Of a stretch of DNA of 64,000 nt, positions 1-8,041 are shown one piece after another. The position numbers were made by a program, and so were the translations under genes. The DNA is from Pseudaminobacter sp040049255. Lineage in GTDB: Bacteria; Pseudomonadota; Alphaproteobacteria; Rhizobiales; Rhizobiaceae. The notes beneath the pieces are model-generated. The model saw nothing but the letters and a program-made list of their open reading frames with translations, had not been told where the DNA came from and ran no database searches. The stretch spans positions 744,001 through 808,000 of the forward strand of contig NZ_JBDZDR010000001.1 of assembly GCF_040049255.1 (NCBI RefSeq), written 5' to 3'. Position 1 is the stretch's first letter; every line of letters begins with the position of its first letter.

Positions 1-1
1 C

Positions 2-136
2 CCACCCGTGTCCCAGCCTGATCCGCTAGGTCATGGACTCTGGCCAGTGGTCGCCGCCGATGACTGGTGCGGCCACTTCTCGCCTGAATTTCTGCACGCC
101 GAGGCAAGGCCGACCCAGACAATGCGACCAGTATGA
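2..136 (+). CDS. C-terminal fragment of small unknown protein (window edge)
   Basis: An open frame runs from the window edge to a TGA at 134-136 and encodes 44 residues. It contains the short motif DDWCGHFSP near its end. I remember similar W-P-x-V ... DWCGEF endings on small uncharacterised rhizobial proteins. The start lies outside the window, so neither length nor fold can be judged and no function is proposed. The frame could be chance, but the motif makes coding likely. Confidence 0.4.
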   Translation, partial: PPVSQPDPLGHGLWPVVAADDWCGHFSPEFLHAEARPTQTMRPV

Positions 137-605
137 ACTGGTCCACTGTCAATTTCGGCAAATCTTCGTCGTATAAAAAAACGTTCTTCTTCTGAATGAA
201 CTCGTCACTCATCCGTCGTCTCACCCGAGGCGGCGGGCTCTTTTGCGCGCAACTATCTTGCGTATTGGCAACCGAACAGCGCTTGTCTTGCCAAGCGGCG
301 GAATGAGCGTACTATGATCGGGTCTCCGGCCAATTTCTAGGGCGCCGGCGATTGGAAGAGATCATCGCGCTTTCGCCCCAATTGGAGAAAGCGTATGGCC
401 CGCCCAACATAGATCCTCCTCCCCCGCAATATCCGAATCATCGTGCAGCCCGCGTTTGAACGCGTCCGTTGTGGCGTCTGCCCCGTTGCGGGGTGGAAGT
501 GCAACGCCTTGGCATTAAGGCACGCAATCCTCTGAAGACGGGCCACATCAGGAAAGCCGCGCCTATCAGAGAGCCCCCCAGGCTGAAGCCTAGAAAGGAG
601 ATGGT
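137..605. other. Intergenic stretch, no gene seen
   Basis: This stretch of about 470 bases has no convincing reading frame on either strand. The long minus-strand frame across 438-953 is the antisense of the gene at 606-968. Part of it (about 165-200) is AT-richer. A ribosome-binding site (GAAAGGAG, 594-601) at its right end belongs to the next gene. Confidence 0.5.
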
Positions 606-968
606 ATGCGTACCTATCTCTCGACCAATCCCCATCAACGCGGAAATCTTGCCCCCGAAGAATTGGACTTGCTCGACAAGCTGATCCGGCGAGCAGCCGA
701 GGCGCTGCACATAGATGATCCCGCCGATCGCAACGAAGTGGCGGCGAGGGTTTTGTCGCTCTACACCCTCGGCGGCAGAAGCGAGGAAGACATCCTCGAG
801 TTGACGATCCGCCTGCACCGGGAAGGCTTCGCGCCCGGCGGCCGGCGCTCGGATAGCCCGCCCCCCAAGCGGATCAGGACCGAGCGGCAGCGCCGTCGCC
901 TGACGGAAGAAGACAAATCGGCCGGCGCAGCACCCGCTCGCCAGGATCGCCAAGCCCTTGAGCGCTGA
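606..968 (+). CDS. Small hypothetical protein
   Basis: This encodes 120 residues and starts at an ATG directly behind a good GAAAGGAG site. The first two thirds look like a compact helical domain rich in Leu, Ala, Arg and Glu (roughly residues 15-75). The last third is basic, Pro/Arg/Lys-rich and probably disordered. There is no signal peptide or membrane segment. I do not recognise a named family; similar short helical proteins are common in rhizobial genomes. It stands alone, about 210 bases before the VOC gene. Coding is supported by the ribosome-binding site and composition only. Confidence 0.6.
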   Translation: MRTYLSTNPHQRGNLAPEELDLLDKLIRRAAEALHIDDPADRNEVAARVLSLYTLGGRSEEDILELTIRLHREGFAPGGRRSDSPPPKRIRTERQRRRLTEEDKSAGAAPARQDRQALER

Positions 969-1181
969 AGCCAGTTCGTTCGGCCTCGTCCCTCACGCCC
1001 TCCTGAAGTTCAAGCAGTGCTCCTCCTCGGCGTTCCACCGGCGCGGCAGGAGGGAGCGAGCCCTCGGCTACCTGCCGGGGGCAGCGAGCGGATCCTATGA
1101 AGACACAGGAGTTTGGTGCAAACTAGCCAGCGGAACTCACACGGGTTGCCCGAAACCGGCAGCCTTTCAGAGGGGGACAAA

Positions 1182-1541
1182 ATGGCAGTACACCGCATCG
1201 TCGCGAACATTGCCGCAAACGCAGTCCCGGAGGTTCGGAAATTCTACTCCGATCTCTTCGGGCTCGAGACGATAATGGATCTGGGATGGATCGTCACGCT
1301 GACCTCCCGCGAGAATGCCCTCACCCAGATCAGCATCCTCAGCGAAGGCGGCTCCGGCGCTCCTGTTCCCGACCTGTCGATTGAGGTCGACGATGTGGAC
1401 GAGGTGCATCGTCGAGCAAGAGAAATGGGATGCGAGTTCGTCCACGATTTGACCGACGAGCCATGGGGCGTAAGGCGCTTTTTCATCTACGACCCGACGG
1501 GAAAAATACTCAACGTGCTATCGCATGTTGGCCAGACATAG
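1182..1541 (+). CDS. VOC-superfamily (glyoxalase/bleomycin-resistance fold) protein
   Basis: This encodes 119 residues in the usual order of one VOC domain. There is a first beta-alpha-beta-beta-beta half (VPEVRKFYSDLFGLE at about 16-30) and a second half around residues 65-115 with the typical IYDPTGKILNVL ending. Members use a paired domain to bind a metal or small ligand and include lyases, dioxygenases and antibiotic-binding proteins; the exact activity cannot be read here. The start is the ATG at 1182 because AGAGGGGG (1169-1176) precedes it; the in-frame upstream start at 1113 has no such site. It is a single gene upstream of the TonB operon, on the same strand, about 130 bases away. 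Confidence 0.8.
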   Translation: MAVHRIVANIAANAVPEVRKFYSDLFGLETIMDLGWIVTLTSRENALTQISILSEGGSGAPVPDLSIEVDDVDEVHRRAREMGCEFVHDLTDEPWGVRRFFIYDPTGKILNVLSHVGQT

Positions 1542-1674
1542 CCGGCAAGCGCGGATTGCGTTCTAGTATAGCTCCTCCCATCGCCTGCGGATTCAGGCTT
1601 GAGGCCCGCAATTCGAAGAAGTAGCGTTGATCATTGAGCGTCGAAGCTCAGTTGTTGCGGGTGCGTGAGGGGGC

Positions 1675-4134
1675 ATGGGAACTTCACTGCAGCGACTATT
1701 CTTCATCGTTGGCGCACAATGTGTCATCGTCAGCTCACCCTCACTTGCCCAGCAGGCCGGGCAGACGCTCAAACTGCCACCGATCGAGATCAGCCCCGAG
1801 AAGCCCGCAGCCTCCACGGCGAAGAAGCCAGTTCCCCAGGCCCGTCCGCCAGCGCCACCTCCAGCGCCGGCCCCTGCGCCGCTTCCCGTGGCGGCCGAGA
1901 CCGTGCCGACGACGCCGGTGACGGGTACGGAGGTTCTGTCTGCCGACGTCCCGGCAGCGGTCAACAAGATCGACGCCAAGGAGTTCGAAAAGCAAAGCTC
2001 ACCCAGCGTGGTCAGCACCATGCTGGTCAACGTACCGAGCGTTTCGAGCACTAGCGAAAGCGGCAACTCATTCGAACCGGACCTGCAATTCCGCGGCTTC
2101 ATCGCAACGCCGCTGACGGGAACTCCCGTCGGCCTTGCCGTCTACCAGAACGGCGTGCGCATCAACGAGGCGTTCGGCGACAATGTCCATTGGGACTTCA
2201 TTCCGCCCGACGCCGTCCATACGATGGATATCGTCACCGCCAACCCGATCTTCGGCCTGAATGCGCTCGGCGGCGCCGTCACCGTGCAGATGAAGAACGG
2301 CTTCAACTTCCAAGGCGTCGAAAACGACTTCGTGGTCGGGTCGTTCGGGCGGGTTCAGGATTCCTTCCAATGGGGCAAGCAGGACGGCAATTTCGCCACC
2401 TATCTCGCCCTCGACGGCGCCTACGAAAGAGGCTTTCGCGAGCGCTCGTCGTCAACCATCCGTCGCCTCTACGGCGACGTCGGCTACAAGGACGACAAAA
2501 GCGAAATCCACCTCAACGTCACGGCGGCGCACAACTTCTTCAATGCGCCGGCCACGACACCGGTTGTGCTGCTCGACCAGGACTACAGCGCCGTCTACAC
2601 CAATCCCCAGACCGACGACCTGCTGATGGGGATGATCAGCCTGCAGGGAAACACCAGGCTGACCGACACGCGGACGCTCTCCGGCACGCTCTACTTCCGG
2701 CACCTGACAGACCGCCATGTGGACGGGAACGACACGGAAGTACAGGTCTGCGATCCCCCGAACGAAGACCTGCTCTGCTTCGGCGACGGCGAGACGCCCG
2801 CAAACGGACTGAACGGCGAACAGTTGCCGAACCTTTTCTTGCCGACGGATGTCATCGGCGAGATCGATCGCAACAACACGCGGACCAATGGCTGGGGCGG
2901 CACAGTCCAGTTGGCCGATACCGCCAAGCTCAATGGCATGAACAATACCTTCGTAATCGGCGCTTCGCTCGACATGGCCGGGACGAACTTTGACGCCAGC
3001 GCAGAACTCGGCACGGTCGATCCCGACACGTTCGTTGTCACCGGAAACGGTCAGTTTCTCGGCTTTACGAGCAGCCCGGAAGGGTCGATCGGGCCAGTCG
3101 AACTGCACACCACCAACACCTATCTCGGCATCTACGCGCTCGACACGCTCGACGTGACGACAAAGCTCTCGCTGACGCTTGGCGGCCGTTTCAATTTCGC
3201 CAATATCGATCTGAAGGACCTGCTCGAAGGCGGTCCCAGTTCGCTCAGCGGCGATCACCAATATGCCCGCTTCAATCCGGTGATCGGTGGGACCTACAAG
3301 ATCACACCCCAGATGCTGGCCTATGCCAGCTATTCGGAATCGAACCGTGCGCCGACACCGCTCGAACTGGGCTGCTCCGACCCCAACCTGCCCTGCGTCG
3401 TCGACACTTTCCTGGTGTCGGACCCGGATCTCGATCAGGTCGTGTCCCGCACGGTCGAGATGGGGCTGCGCGGCAGGACGACGCTCTCCGGCAAGGACAC
3501 GCTCGGCTGGCGCCTGGGGCTCTACCGGACCGAGAACTCGAACGACATCCTGCACGTCGTGGCCCCCATCGGCCTCACCTTCGGCTATTTCGCAAATGTC
3601 GGGAAGACACGTCGACAGGGTCTGGAGGCGGCGGCGGATTACAAGAATGGCGATTGGTCGGTCTATGCGAGCTACGCCTTTGTCGACGCGACCTACCAAT
3701 CCCCCGTGACGCTCAACGCGCCTTCCGGCGATCCGGCTGGCGACGAGCCGATCCATGTGGTGCCGAGCGACCACATCTCCCGCATCCCTGCTCACCACTT
3801 CAAGCTCGGGCTCGACTACAAGGTCAACGACAAATGGACGGTCGGCGGCAATGTGATCGCCGTCGGCAGCCAGTTCTTTGGCGGCGACGAGTCAAACGTG
3901 AACCCCAGGCTGCCCGGCTATGCGACCGTCAACCTGAACACTACCTACCAGATCACCAAGAACATGCAGTTCCATGCGCAGATCGAGAACCTCCTCAACA
4001 CCCGGTATTATTTGAACGGCACCTATTTCGACAACACGACTTCCCTCGGCAGCCTGATCGGGGGCAGCAACACCGACACGGTGACGCCGGGCAAGCCCTT
4101 TGCCGTCTATGCAGGATTGAAGGTCACCTTCTGA
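1675..4134 (+). CDS. TonB-dependent outer-membrane receptor
   Basis: This encodes 819 residues, normal for the family. A signal peptide ends near residue 25 (PSLA). A Pro/Ala-rich periplasmic linker follows (about 40-75), then a plug domain (about 80-215, with the conserved NALGGAV turn) and a 22-strand-type barrel to the C-terminus. It ends in Phe (LKVTF), as outer-membrane barrels do. The role is import of a ligand driven by TonB. The ligand is not evident: the gene is followed by its own exbB-exbD-tonB set, but no siderophore, heme or cobalamin gene lies nearby. GTGAGGGGGC precedes the ATG. It is the first gene of a five-gene plus-strand operon ending at 6774. Confidence 0.93.
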   Translation: MGTSLQRLFFIVGAQCVIVSSPSLAQQAGQTLKLPPIEISPEKPAASTAKKPVPQARPPAPPPAPAPAPLPVAAETVPTTPVTGTEVLSADVPAAVNKIDAKEFEKQSSPSVVSTMLVNVPSVSSTSESGNSFEPDLQFRGFIATPLTGTPVGLAVYQNGVRINEAFGDNVHWDFIPPDAVHTMDIVTANPIFGLNALGGAVTVQMKNGFNFQGVENDFVVGSFGRVQDSFQWGKQDGNFATYLALDGAYERGFRERSSSTIRRLYGDVGYKDDKSEIHLNVTAAHNFFNAPATTPVVLLDQDYSAVYTNPQTDDLLMGMISLQGNTRLTDTRTLSGTLYFRHLTDRHVDGNDTEVQVCDPPNEDLLCFGDGETPANGLNGEQLPNLFLPTDVIGEIDRNNTRTNGWGGTVQLADTAKLNGMNNTFVIGASLDMAGTNFDASAELGTVDPDTFVVTGNGQFLGFTSSPEGSIGPVELHTTNTYLGIYALDTLDVTTKLSLTLGGRFNFANIDLKDLLEGGPSSLSGDHQYARFNPVIGGTYKITPQMLAYASYSESNRAPTPLELGCSDPNLPCVVDTFLVSDPDLDQVVSRTVEMGLRGRTTLSGKDTLGWRLGLYRTENSNDILHVVAPIGLTFGYFANVGKTRRQGLEAAADYKNGDWSVYASYAFVDATYQSPVTLNAPSGDPAGDEPIHVVPSDHISRIPAHHFKLGLDYKVNDKWTVGGNVIAVGSQFFGGDESNVNPRLPGYATVNLNTTYQITKNMQFHAQIENLLNTRYYLNGTYFDNTTSLGSLIGGSNTDTVTPGKPFAVYAGLKVTF

Positions 4135-4238
4135 CCCTTGCCGAAACGGGTTTCTTGAACAGATTAACTCAAGCACGATGAGTGCGCCTTTTTGAGAGGT
4201 CTGCTTTTCTTGAGATCATTTCAGGCAAGGGGAAAGCA

Positions 4239-4682
4239 ATGGTTGGAAGTCATTGCCTGTCCGGTATCTTTGCCGTGGCGCTCGCGGCTGTGCTCGGACC
4301 AGCAATATCCAAGGCTGCCGCGCCTTCCGCACCCAAGAAGATTTCGGTCGAACTGAACAAGCTCGAACCCGTCGGCAGGGGCTGCCGCGCCTATGTCGTG
4401 GTCGATAATGCCACCGATTCCGCCTACACGGTGCTGAAGATCGACCTCGTCCTGTTTCGTCCCGACGGTGTGATCGACCGGCGCATTGCCATCGACCTTG
4501 GGCCACTTCCAGCGACCAAGAAGGACGTCAAGACCTTCGACTTGGAGGCTACGCCGTGCAGCCAGATCGGAAGCATGTTCGTCAACGACGTGCTGGAGTG
4601 CAGATCCGGCGAGCAGGACATCTCCGACTGTCTGGACAGGATCGCGGTGTCATCGCGCGGGCCTGCCACACTGTCCAAATAG
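4239..4682 (+). CDS. Exported small protein of the TonB operon
   Basis: This encodes 147 residues. A hydrophobic signal sequence covers residues 8-28 and is followed by a roughly 115-residue mature domain. Conserved-looking features are a Gly-Cys-Arg-Ala-Tyr segment, a Pro-Asp-Gly turn and several cysteines that could form disulfides in the periplasm. I recall this kind of protein, often named Tat-signal domain protein, between a TonB receptor and exbB in rhizobia, but no function is established. The start at 4239 is chosen for the AAGGGGA site; an upstream in-frame ATG at 4182 has none. A periplasmic helper of the uptake system is an inference from position only. Confidence 0.7.
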   Translation: MVGSHCLSGIFAVALAAVLGPAISKAAAPSAPKKISVELNKLEPVGRGCRAYVVVDNATDSAYTVLKIDLVLFRPDGVIDRRIAIDLGPLPATKKDVKTFDLEATPCSQIGSMFVNDVLECRSGEQDISDCLDRIAVSSRGPATLSK

Positions 4683-4739
4683 CAACGCCATCGGCGACCG
4701 GGGGTCGGAAACCTTCCAGAGATTGCGGAGTTGATTGGC

Positions 4740-5402
4740 ATGGAATCCAGCCTTTCGGTCATCGATCTCGTCCGCCACGCAGACCCGGTGGTTCAAGCCA
4801 TCGTCCTCGGCCTGGCTCTCTGTTCCGTCGCCTGCTGGGCGATCATCATCGAAAAGCTCATCAGGCTCACCAGCCTGCGGCGCCAGATCAGCGCATTGGA
4901 GCAGCTTGCCGCGCATGGCGGGCGTGGCGCCGGGCAGCTTCCGGGCGTCGCGGGGGCGGTGATGTCCGCCGCCCGGAGCGAACAAGCCGATCTCGCCGCG
5001 GGTCCCGCACCGCCCTACGAAGCGCGTTCGCGGATCGAGGAAACCATGCGCGCAGCAATGCTCATCGAGTTGCGGCGACTCGAGGGTGGCCTGCCGTTCC
5101 TGGCGACGATCAGCTCCGCCGCACCCTTCATCGGCCTTTTCGGAACTGTCTGGGGCATCATGACCAGCTTTGCGTCGATCGCGCAATCGCAAGACACCAG
5201 CCTCGAAGTCGTCGCGCCCGGCATTGCGGAAGCGCTGTTTGCAACCGCCGCCGGGCTGGCCGTGGCGATACCCGCCGTCATCGCTTTCAATCAGATATCG
5301 GCGGTGCTGGGCCGCGCCGCCCAGAGTGGCGGTGCCGCAATTCCTCCCATCGCCAGGGCCCTTGCGCGCGAGGGCGCAAAGAGCTTTGCGGAGATCGACT
5401 GA
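4740..5402 (+). CDS. exbB: ExbB/TolQ-type proton channel subunit
   Basis: This encodes 220 residues with the three membrane helices of the MotA/TolQ/ExbB family: near residues 18-42, about 120-145 and 160-185. The conserved PFIGLFGTVWGIM and ALFATAAGLAVAIPA segments are visible. With ExbD it forms the inner-membrane proton channel that energises TonB. The ATG at 4740 has GCGGAG at 4725-4730; the TTG at 4731 would abut that site. Its stop shares one base with the exbD start. Sitting between the exported protein and exbD-tonB, it is the ExbB rather than the TolQ paralogue. Confidence 0.9.
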   Translation: MESSLSVIDLVRHADPVVQAIVLGLALCSVACWAIIIEKLIRLTSLRRQISALEQLAAHGGRGAGQLPGVAGAVMSAARSEQADLAAGPAPPYEARSRIEETMRAAMLIELRRLEGGLPFLATISSAAPFIGLFGTVWGIMTSFASIAQSQDTSLEVVAPGIAEALFATAAGLAVAIPAVIAFNQISAVLGRAAQSGGAAIPPIARALAREGAKSFAEID

Positions 5403-5851
5403 TGGCCATGTCGCGTCGGCAAGCGTTCGGTGGCCGCGACGGTCTCGTCTATCGCCCCTCGGCCGAGATCAACGTCACACCGCTGGTCGACGTGACGCTG
5501 GTTCTGCTCATCATCTTCATGGTTGCCGCACCGCTGATGATGACGGGCGTGCGCGTCGATCTTCCGCGCACCAGCGCCGAGAAGATCGGACAGGTGAAGA
5601 AGCCGGTCATCGTCACCGTAGCGCCGGATGGCAGTGTCTATCTCCGCAATGAAAAGATCCCGCCGGGGGATCTCGCTGCCCGACTTGACGCCCTGCGCGC
5701 CGCCGAAGGCGATGCCGTGGTGTATATCCGCGCCGACAAGGGCACGGACTACGGCACGGTGATGGAGATGCTGGGCCGCGTGAACGCAGCCGGTTACAGG
5801 CGCTTTTCCCTGCTTGCGCAGGCACCGGCAAAGGCTGCGGCCTCGCCGTGA
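5402..5851 (+). CDS. exbD: ExbD/TolR-type biopolymer transport protein
   Basis: This encodes 149 residues. A short cytoplasmic N-terminus leads to INVTPLVDVTLVLLIIFMV, the family signature. Its Asp in the membrane helix (about residue 30) carries the proton in characterised ExbD proteins. A periplasmic domain of about 100 residues follows. It partners ExbB in the proton channel driving TonB. The ATG overlaps the exbB stop by one base, and the GTGA at the end overlaps the tonB start by four, so translation is probably coupled. Confidence 0.9.
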   Translation: MAMSRRQAFGGRDGLVYRPSAEINVTPLVDVTLVLLIIFMVAAPLMMTGVRVDLPRTSAEKIGQVKKPVIVTVAPDGSVYLRNEKIPPGDLAARLDALRAAEGDAVVYIRADKGTDYGTVMEMLGRVNAAGYRRFSLLAQAPAKAAASP

Positions 5852-6774
5852 CACGGCGTCCTGGCTCCGGGCCCTGGCAAGCGGCACGCCTGGTTGCCAT
5901 CTCCCTCTCCCTTTTGGCGCATGGCGCGGTTGCGGCATGGATCTTCAGCGCTTCGGGTCCGCCCGCCGAATCCCGATCCGACTTTCAGATCGAGGTGACG
6001 ACGGTCCCGCTCGTGGACGAGCCCATCGAAAGCCAGCAGGCAGCGCCCCCAGAGATCCCGCCCAGCCGAGAGCAAAGTGAGGTTCCGGCCGCGAGTTCTG
6101 AAACAGTTCCGCAAGCGGCGCCCGGTTCGCAAGACCAGGTGGTCGAGAGCAAGGCCCCGCCGGCCACTTCCGACAGCGGACCAACGAAGACGGTTCACTC
6201 CATCCCTCCGTCGGAGCAATTGTCGGCCAGCCGCAACCTTTCGGAGGCCCCCGCGGCCACGCCCGAGCCGCCATTGGTATCGGAAAGCGCCACGCCCCTG
6301 GAGGCACCTCGTTCCCCTGCTCCTCCCGAGGTTACAACGAAGTCTGAAGCCGCACGGCCCGAGACGCCGCGCAAGAAAACCGCGCCTCCGCCTGAAGAGA
6401 AGACCCGCGGCCGCGCCAACGAAAGGGAGAAGGCGACCACCGCGCAACGCCGGAACAGCCGACCTGCCCTCCCCGCTGGCGGCAAGGCCGATGCACGCGC
6501 CCAGGCCAGCTACATGGCGGGCGTTGCATCACGCCTTCTTGCGCGCAGGTACTTTCCCACCGGTGCGCCCTCCGGGTCGGTGGTGGTCAATTTCAGCATT
6601 GCCCCCTCCGGAAAGCTGACGAGCCGCAAAATTGCCCGCAGCTCCGGATCGCCGATCCTCGACAAGGCGGCGCTGCAGATCGTGGAAAGAGCTGCCCCGT
6701 TCCCGCCCTTTCCCAAGGGCGTCACCGCGCCCCGCCTCAACTTCAGCGTGCCGATGAACTTCAACCGGAAATGA
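5848..6774 (+). CDS. tonB: TonB energy transducer
   Basis: This encodes 308 residues and starts with GTG inside a four-base overlap with exbD. One N-terminal membrane helix (about 12-33) anchors it. A long Pro/Ala/Glu/Lys-rich stretch (about 50-205) spans the periplasm. The C-terminal TonB domain (about 220-308) has the YFP-S-GSVVV-F-I-PSGK-pattern and an AAPFPPFP segment. It passes proton-motive energy from ExbB-ExbD to the receptor at 1675. It is the last gene of the operon; the cyo operon converges on it from the other side with about 160 bases between and no obvious terminator. Confidence 0.9.
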   Translation: MTRRPGSGPWQAARLVAISLSLLAHGAVAAWIFSASGPPAESRSDFQIEVTTVPLVDEPIESQQAAPPEIPPSREQSEVPAASSETVPQAAPGSQDQVVESKAPPATSDSGPTKTVHSIPPSEQLSASRNLSEAPAATPEPPLVSESATPLEAPRSPAPPEVTTKSEAARPETPRKKTAPPPEEKTRGRANEREKATTAQRRNSRPALPAGGKADARAQASYMAGVASRLLARRYFPTGAPSGSVVVNFSIAPSGKLTSRKIARSSGSPILDKAALQIVERAAPFPPFPKGVTAPRLNFSVPMNFNRK

Positions 6775-6935
6775 TGGCGTCGGTCCGCCCCAGGATCGCG
6801 CCTGGCGGCGCTCGGCGTCCGCTGACCGTCGAACGCGCTCCGCAGCGCCCCTCGTGGATCACGCCAAAGAAGAAAGAAAAATCTTCCCGGCTTCCATTCC
6901 CAGGCGCTCCTTCGGCCCGCTTGCTTCTCAGGCCC

Positions 6936-7349
6936 CTATCTCTGCATCTCCATCAGCTGCTCCATTGGCATCATATTGTAGCTGAGGTGACCCATGATCC
7001 AGACCGATCCGATGACGATCAGGAAGACAACCAGGGCGCCGAAAGCGAGGGCCAATACGTTGTTCGTGTTGTCCGGGCCTGTCGTGACGTGAAGGAAGAA
7101 CACGAGGTGCACGCCCATCTGGGCGATAGCGAGCACGACCAGCGCGACCGGAATGGCCGGCGCATAGATGATGCTTGAATCCACCAGAAGGAAAGACGCG
7201 ACCGTGAGCACGATGGAGAACCCGAGGCCTATGTTTGCGTTTCGCACCCAGTGACCGGCGCTCTCCTCCGGTGCATCGCCAGGGGCGTGATCTTCCCGAT
7301 CGTCCAGGACACCCGTGTAGAGATGAGGATCGGATTCAAAATGGCTCAT
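6936..7349 (-). CDS. cyoD: Cytochrome bo3 quinol oxidase subunit IV
   Basis: This encodes 137 residues with three predicted membrane helices (about 40-60, 70-92, 103-123), as in CyoD. The MGVHLVFFLH motif is conserved in the family. The subunit supports assembly of the proton-pumping bo3 ubiquinol oxidase in the inner membrane. Its ATG (7349) overlaps the cyoC stop by four bases. It is the last gene of cyoABCD. No heme O synthase gene (cyoE) follows, so heme O must be supplied by a gene elsewhere. Confidence 0.9.
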   Translation of the reverse strand: MSHFESDPHLYTGVLDDREDHAPGDAPEESAGHWVRNANIGLGFSIVLTVASFLLVDSSIIYAPAIPVALVVLAIAQMGVHLVFFLHVTTGPDNTNNVLALAFGALVVFLIVIGSVWIMGHLSYNMMPMEQLMEMQR

Positions 7350-8041
7350 GCGATGCTCCCGATCAGATAGACGACGGTGAAGATGCCGATCCAGACGATG
7401 TCGAGGGCATGCCAGAACAGGTTGAAGCAGATCAGCCGGTGTACGATCTCTGGCCGAAAGCCCTTGACTTGCACCTGTGCCAGCATGGTGGCGAGCCACA
7501 GCCCGCCGGCGGTGACATGCAAGCCGTGCAGACCCACCAGCCCAAAGAAGGACGTGAGCATTCCGCTGCGCTGGGGCGTTATCCCTTGCATGTCCAGTTC
7601 AATGAACTCCTGCAACTCGAGAAGGACGAACGCCAGCCCAAGGAGACCGGTGATGAGCAGGAAAATCTGCGTCCACGTGCGGCTCCGCGCGTTCATTGCC
7701 GCGTAGGAGAGCATGCAGGTGTAGCTGGACAGGAGCAGTGCCGCCGTCTCCAGCGCCACTCGGTTGAGGTCGACGATTTCGGAAATCGTCGGGCCGCCGG
7801 CCGTCGCTCCCCGCTGCACGGCGAAGGCCGCAAAGAAGCAGGAGAACAAGACGACGTCGCTGAGCAGGTAGATCCAGAAACCATAGCCGACGATGATGCG
7901 CTTGCGGGCGGGGCCCGTTTCGCCATGGCCGGCGCCCACGATTGGTTCCGCCATTCCGTGGGCGCGGTGCCCCAGCCGGTGAGGGTCTTCACGGACGCGT
8001 CGGATAGTCTCTATGCTGGCGGGCAGCCCGGTATACGTCAT
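7346..8041 (-). CDS. cyoC: Cytochrome bo3 quinol oxidase subunit III
   Basis: This encodes 231 residues with five membrane helices and the family segments FWIYLLSDVVLFSCFFAAF and LHGLHVTAGGLWL. The N-terminus is about 20-30 residues longer than in the E. coli protein. It is subunit III of the quinol oxidase. It overlaps both neighbours by four bases (ATGA), so the four cyo genes are co-translated. Confidence 0.92.
   Translation of the reverse strand: MTYTGLPASIETIRRVREDPHRLGHRAHGMAEPIVGAGHGETGPARKRIIVGYGFWIYLLSDVVLFSCFFAAFAVQRGATAGGPTISEIVDLNRVALETAALLLSSYTCMLSYAAMNARSRTWTQIFLLITGLLGLAFVLLELQEFIELDMQGITPQRSGMLTSFFGLVGLHGLHVTAGGLWLATMLAQVQVKGFRPEIVHRLICFNLFWHALDIVWIGIFTVVYLIGSIA

Noticed and set aside
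438..953. 171-codon minus-strand frame near the left edge
   Set aside because: Antisense to the small gene at 606-968, which has a clear ribosome-binding site.
2452..3798. 448-codon minus-strand frame inside the TonB receptor
   Set aside because: Antisense shadow of a GC-rich gene; Val/Arg/Asp-rich product without a domain and no ribosome-binding site.
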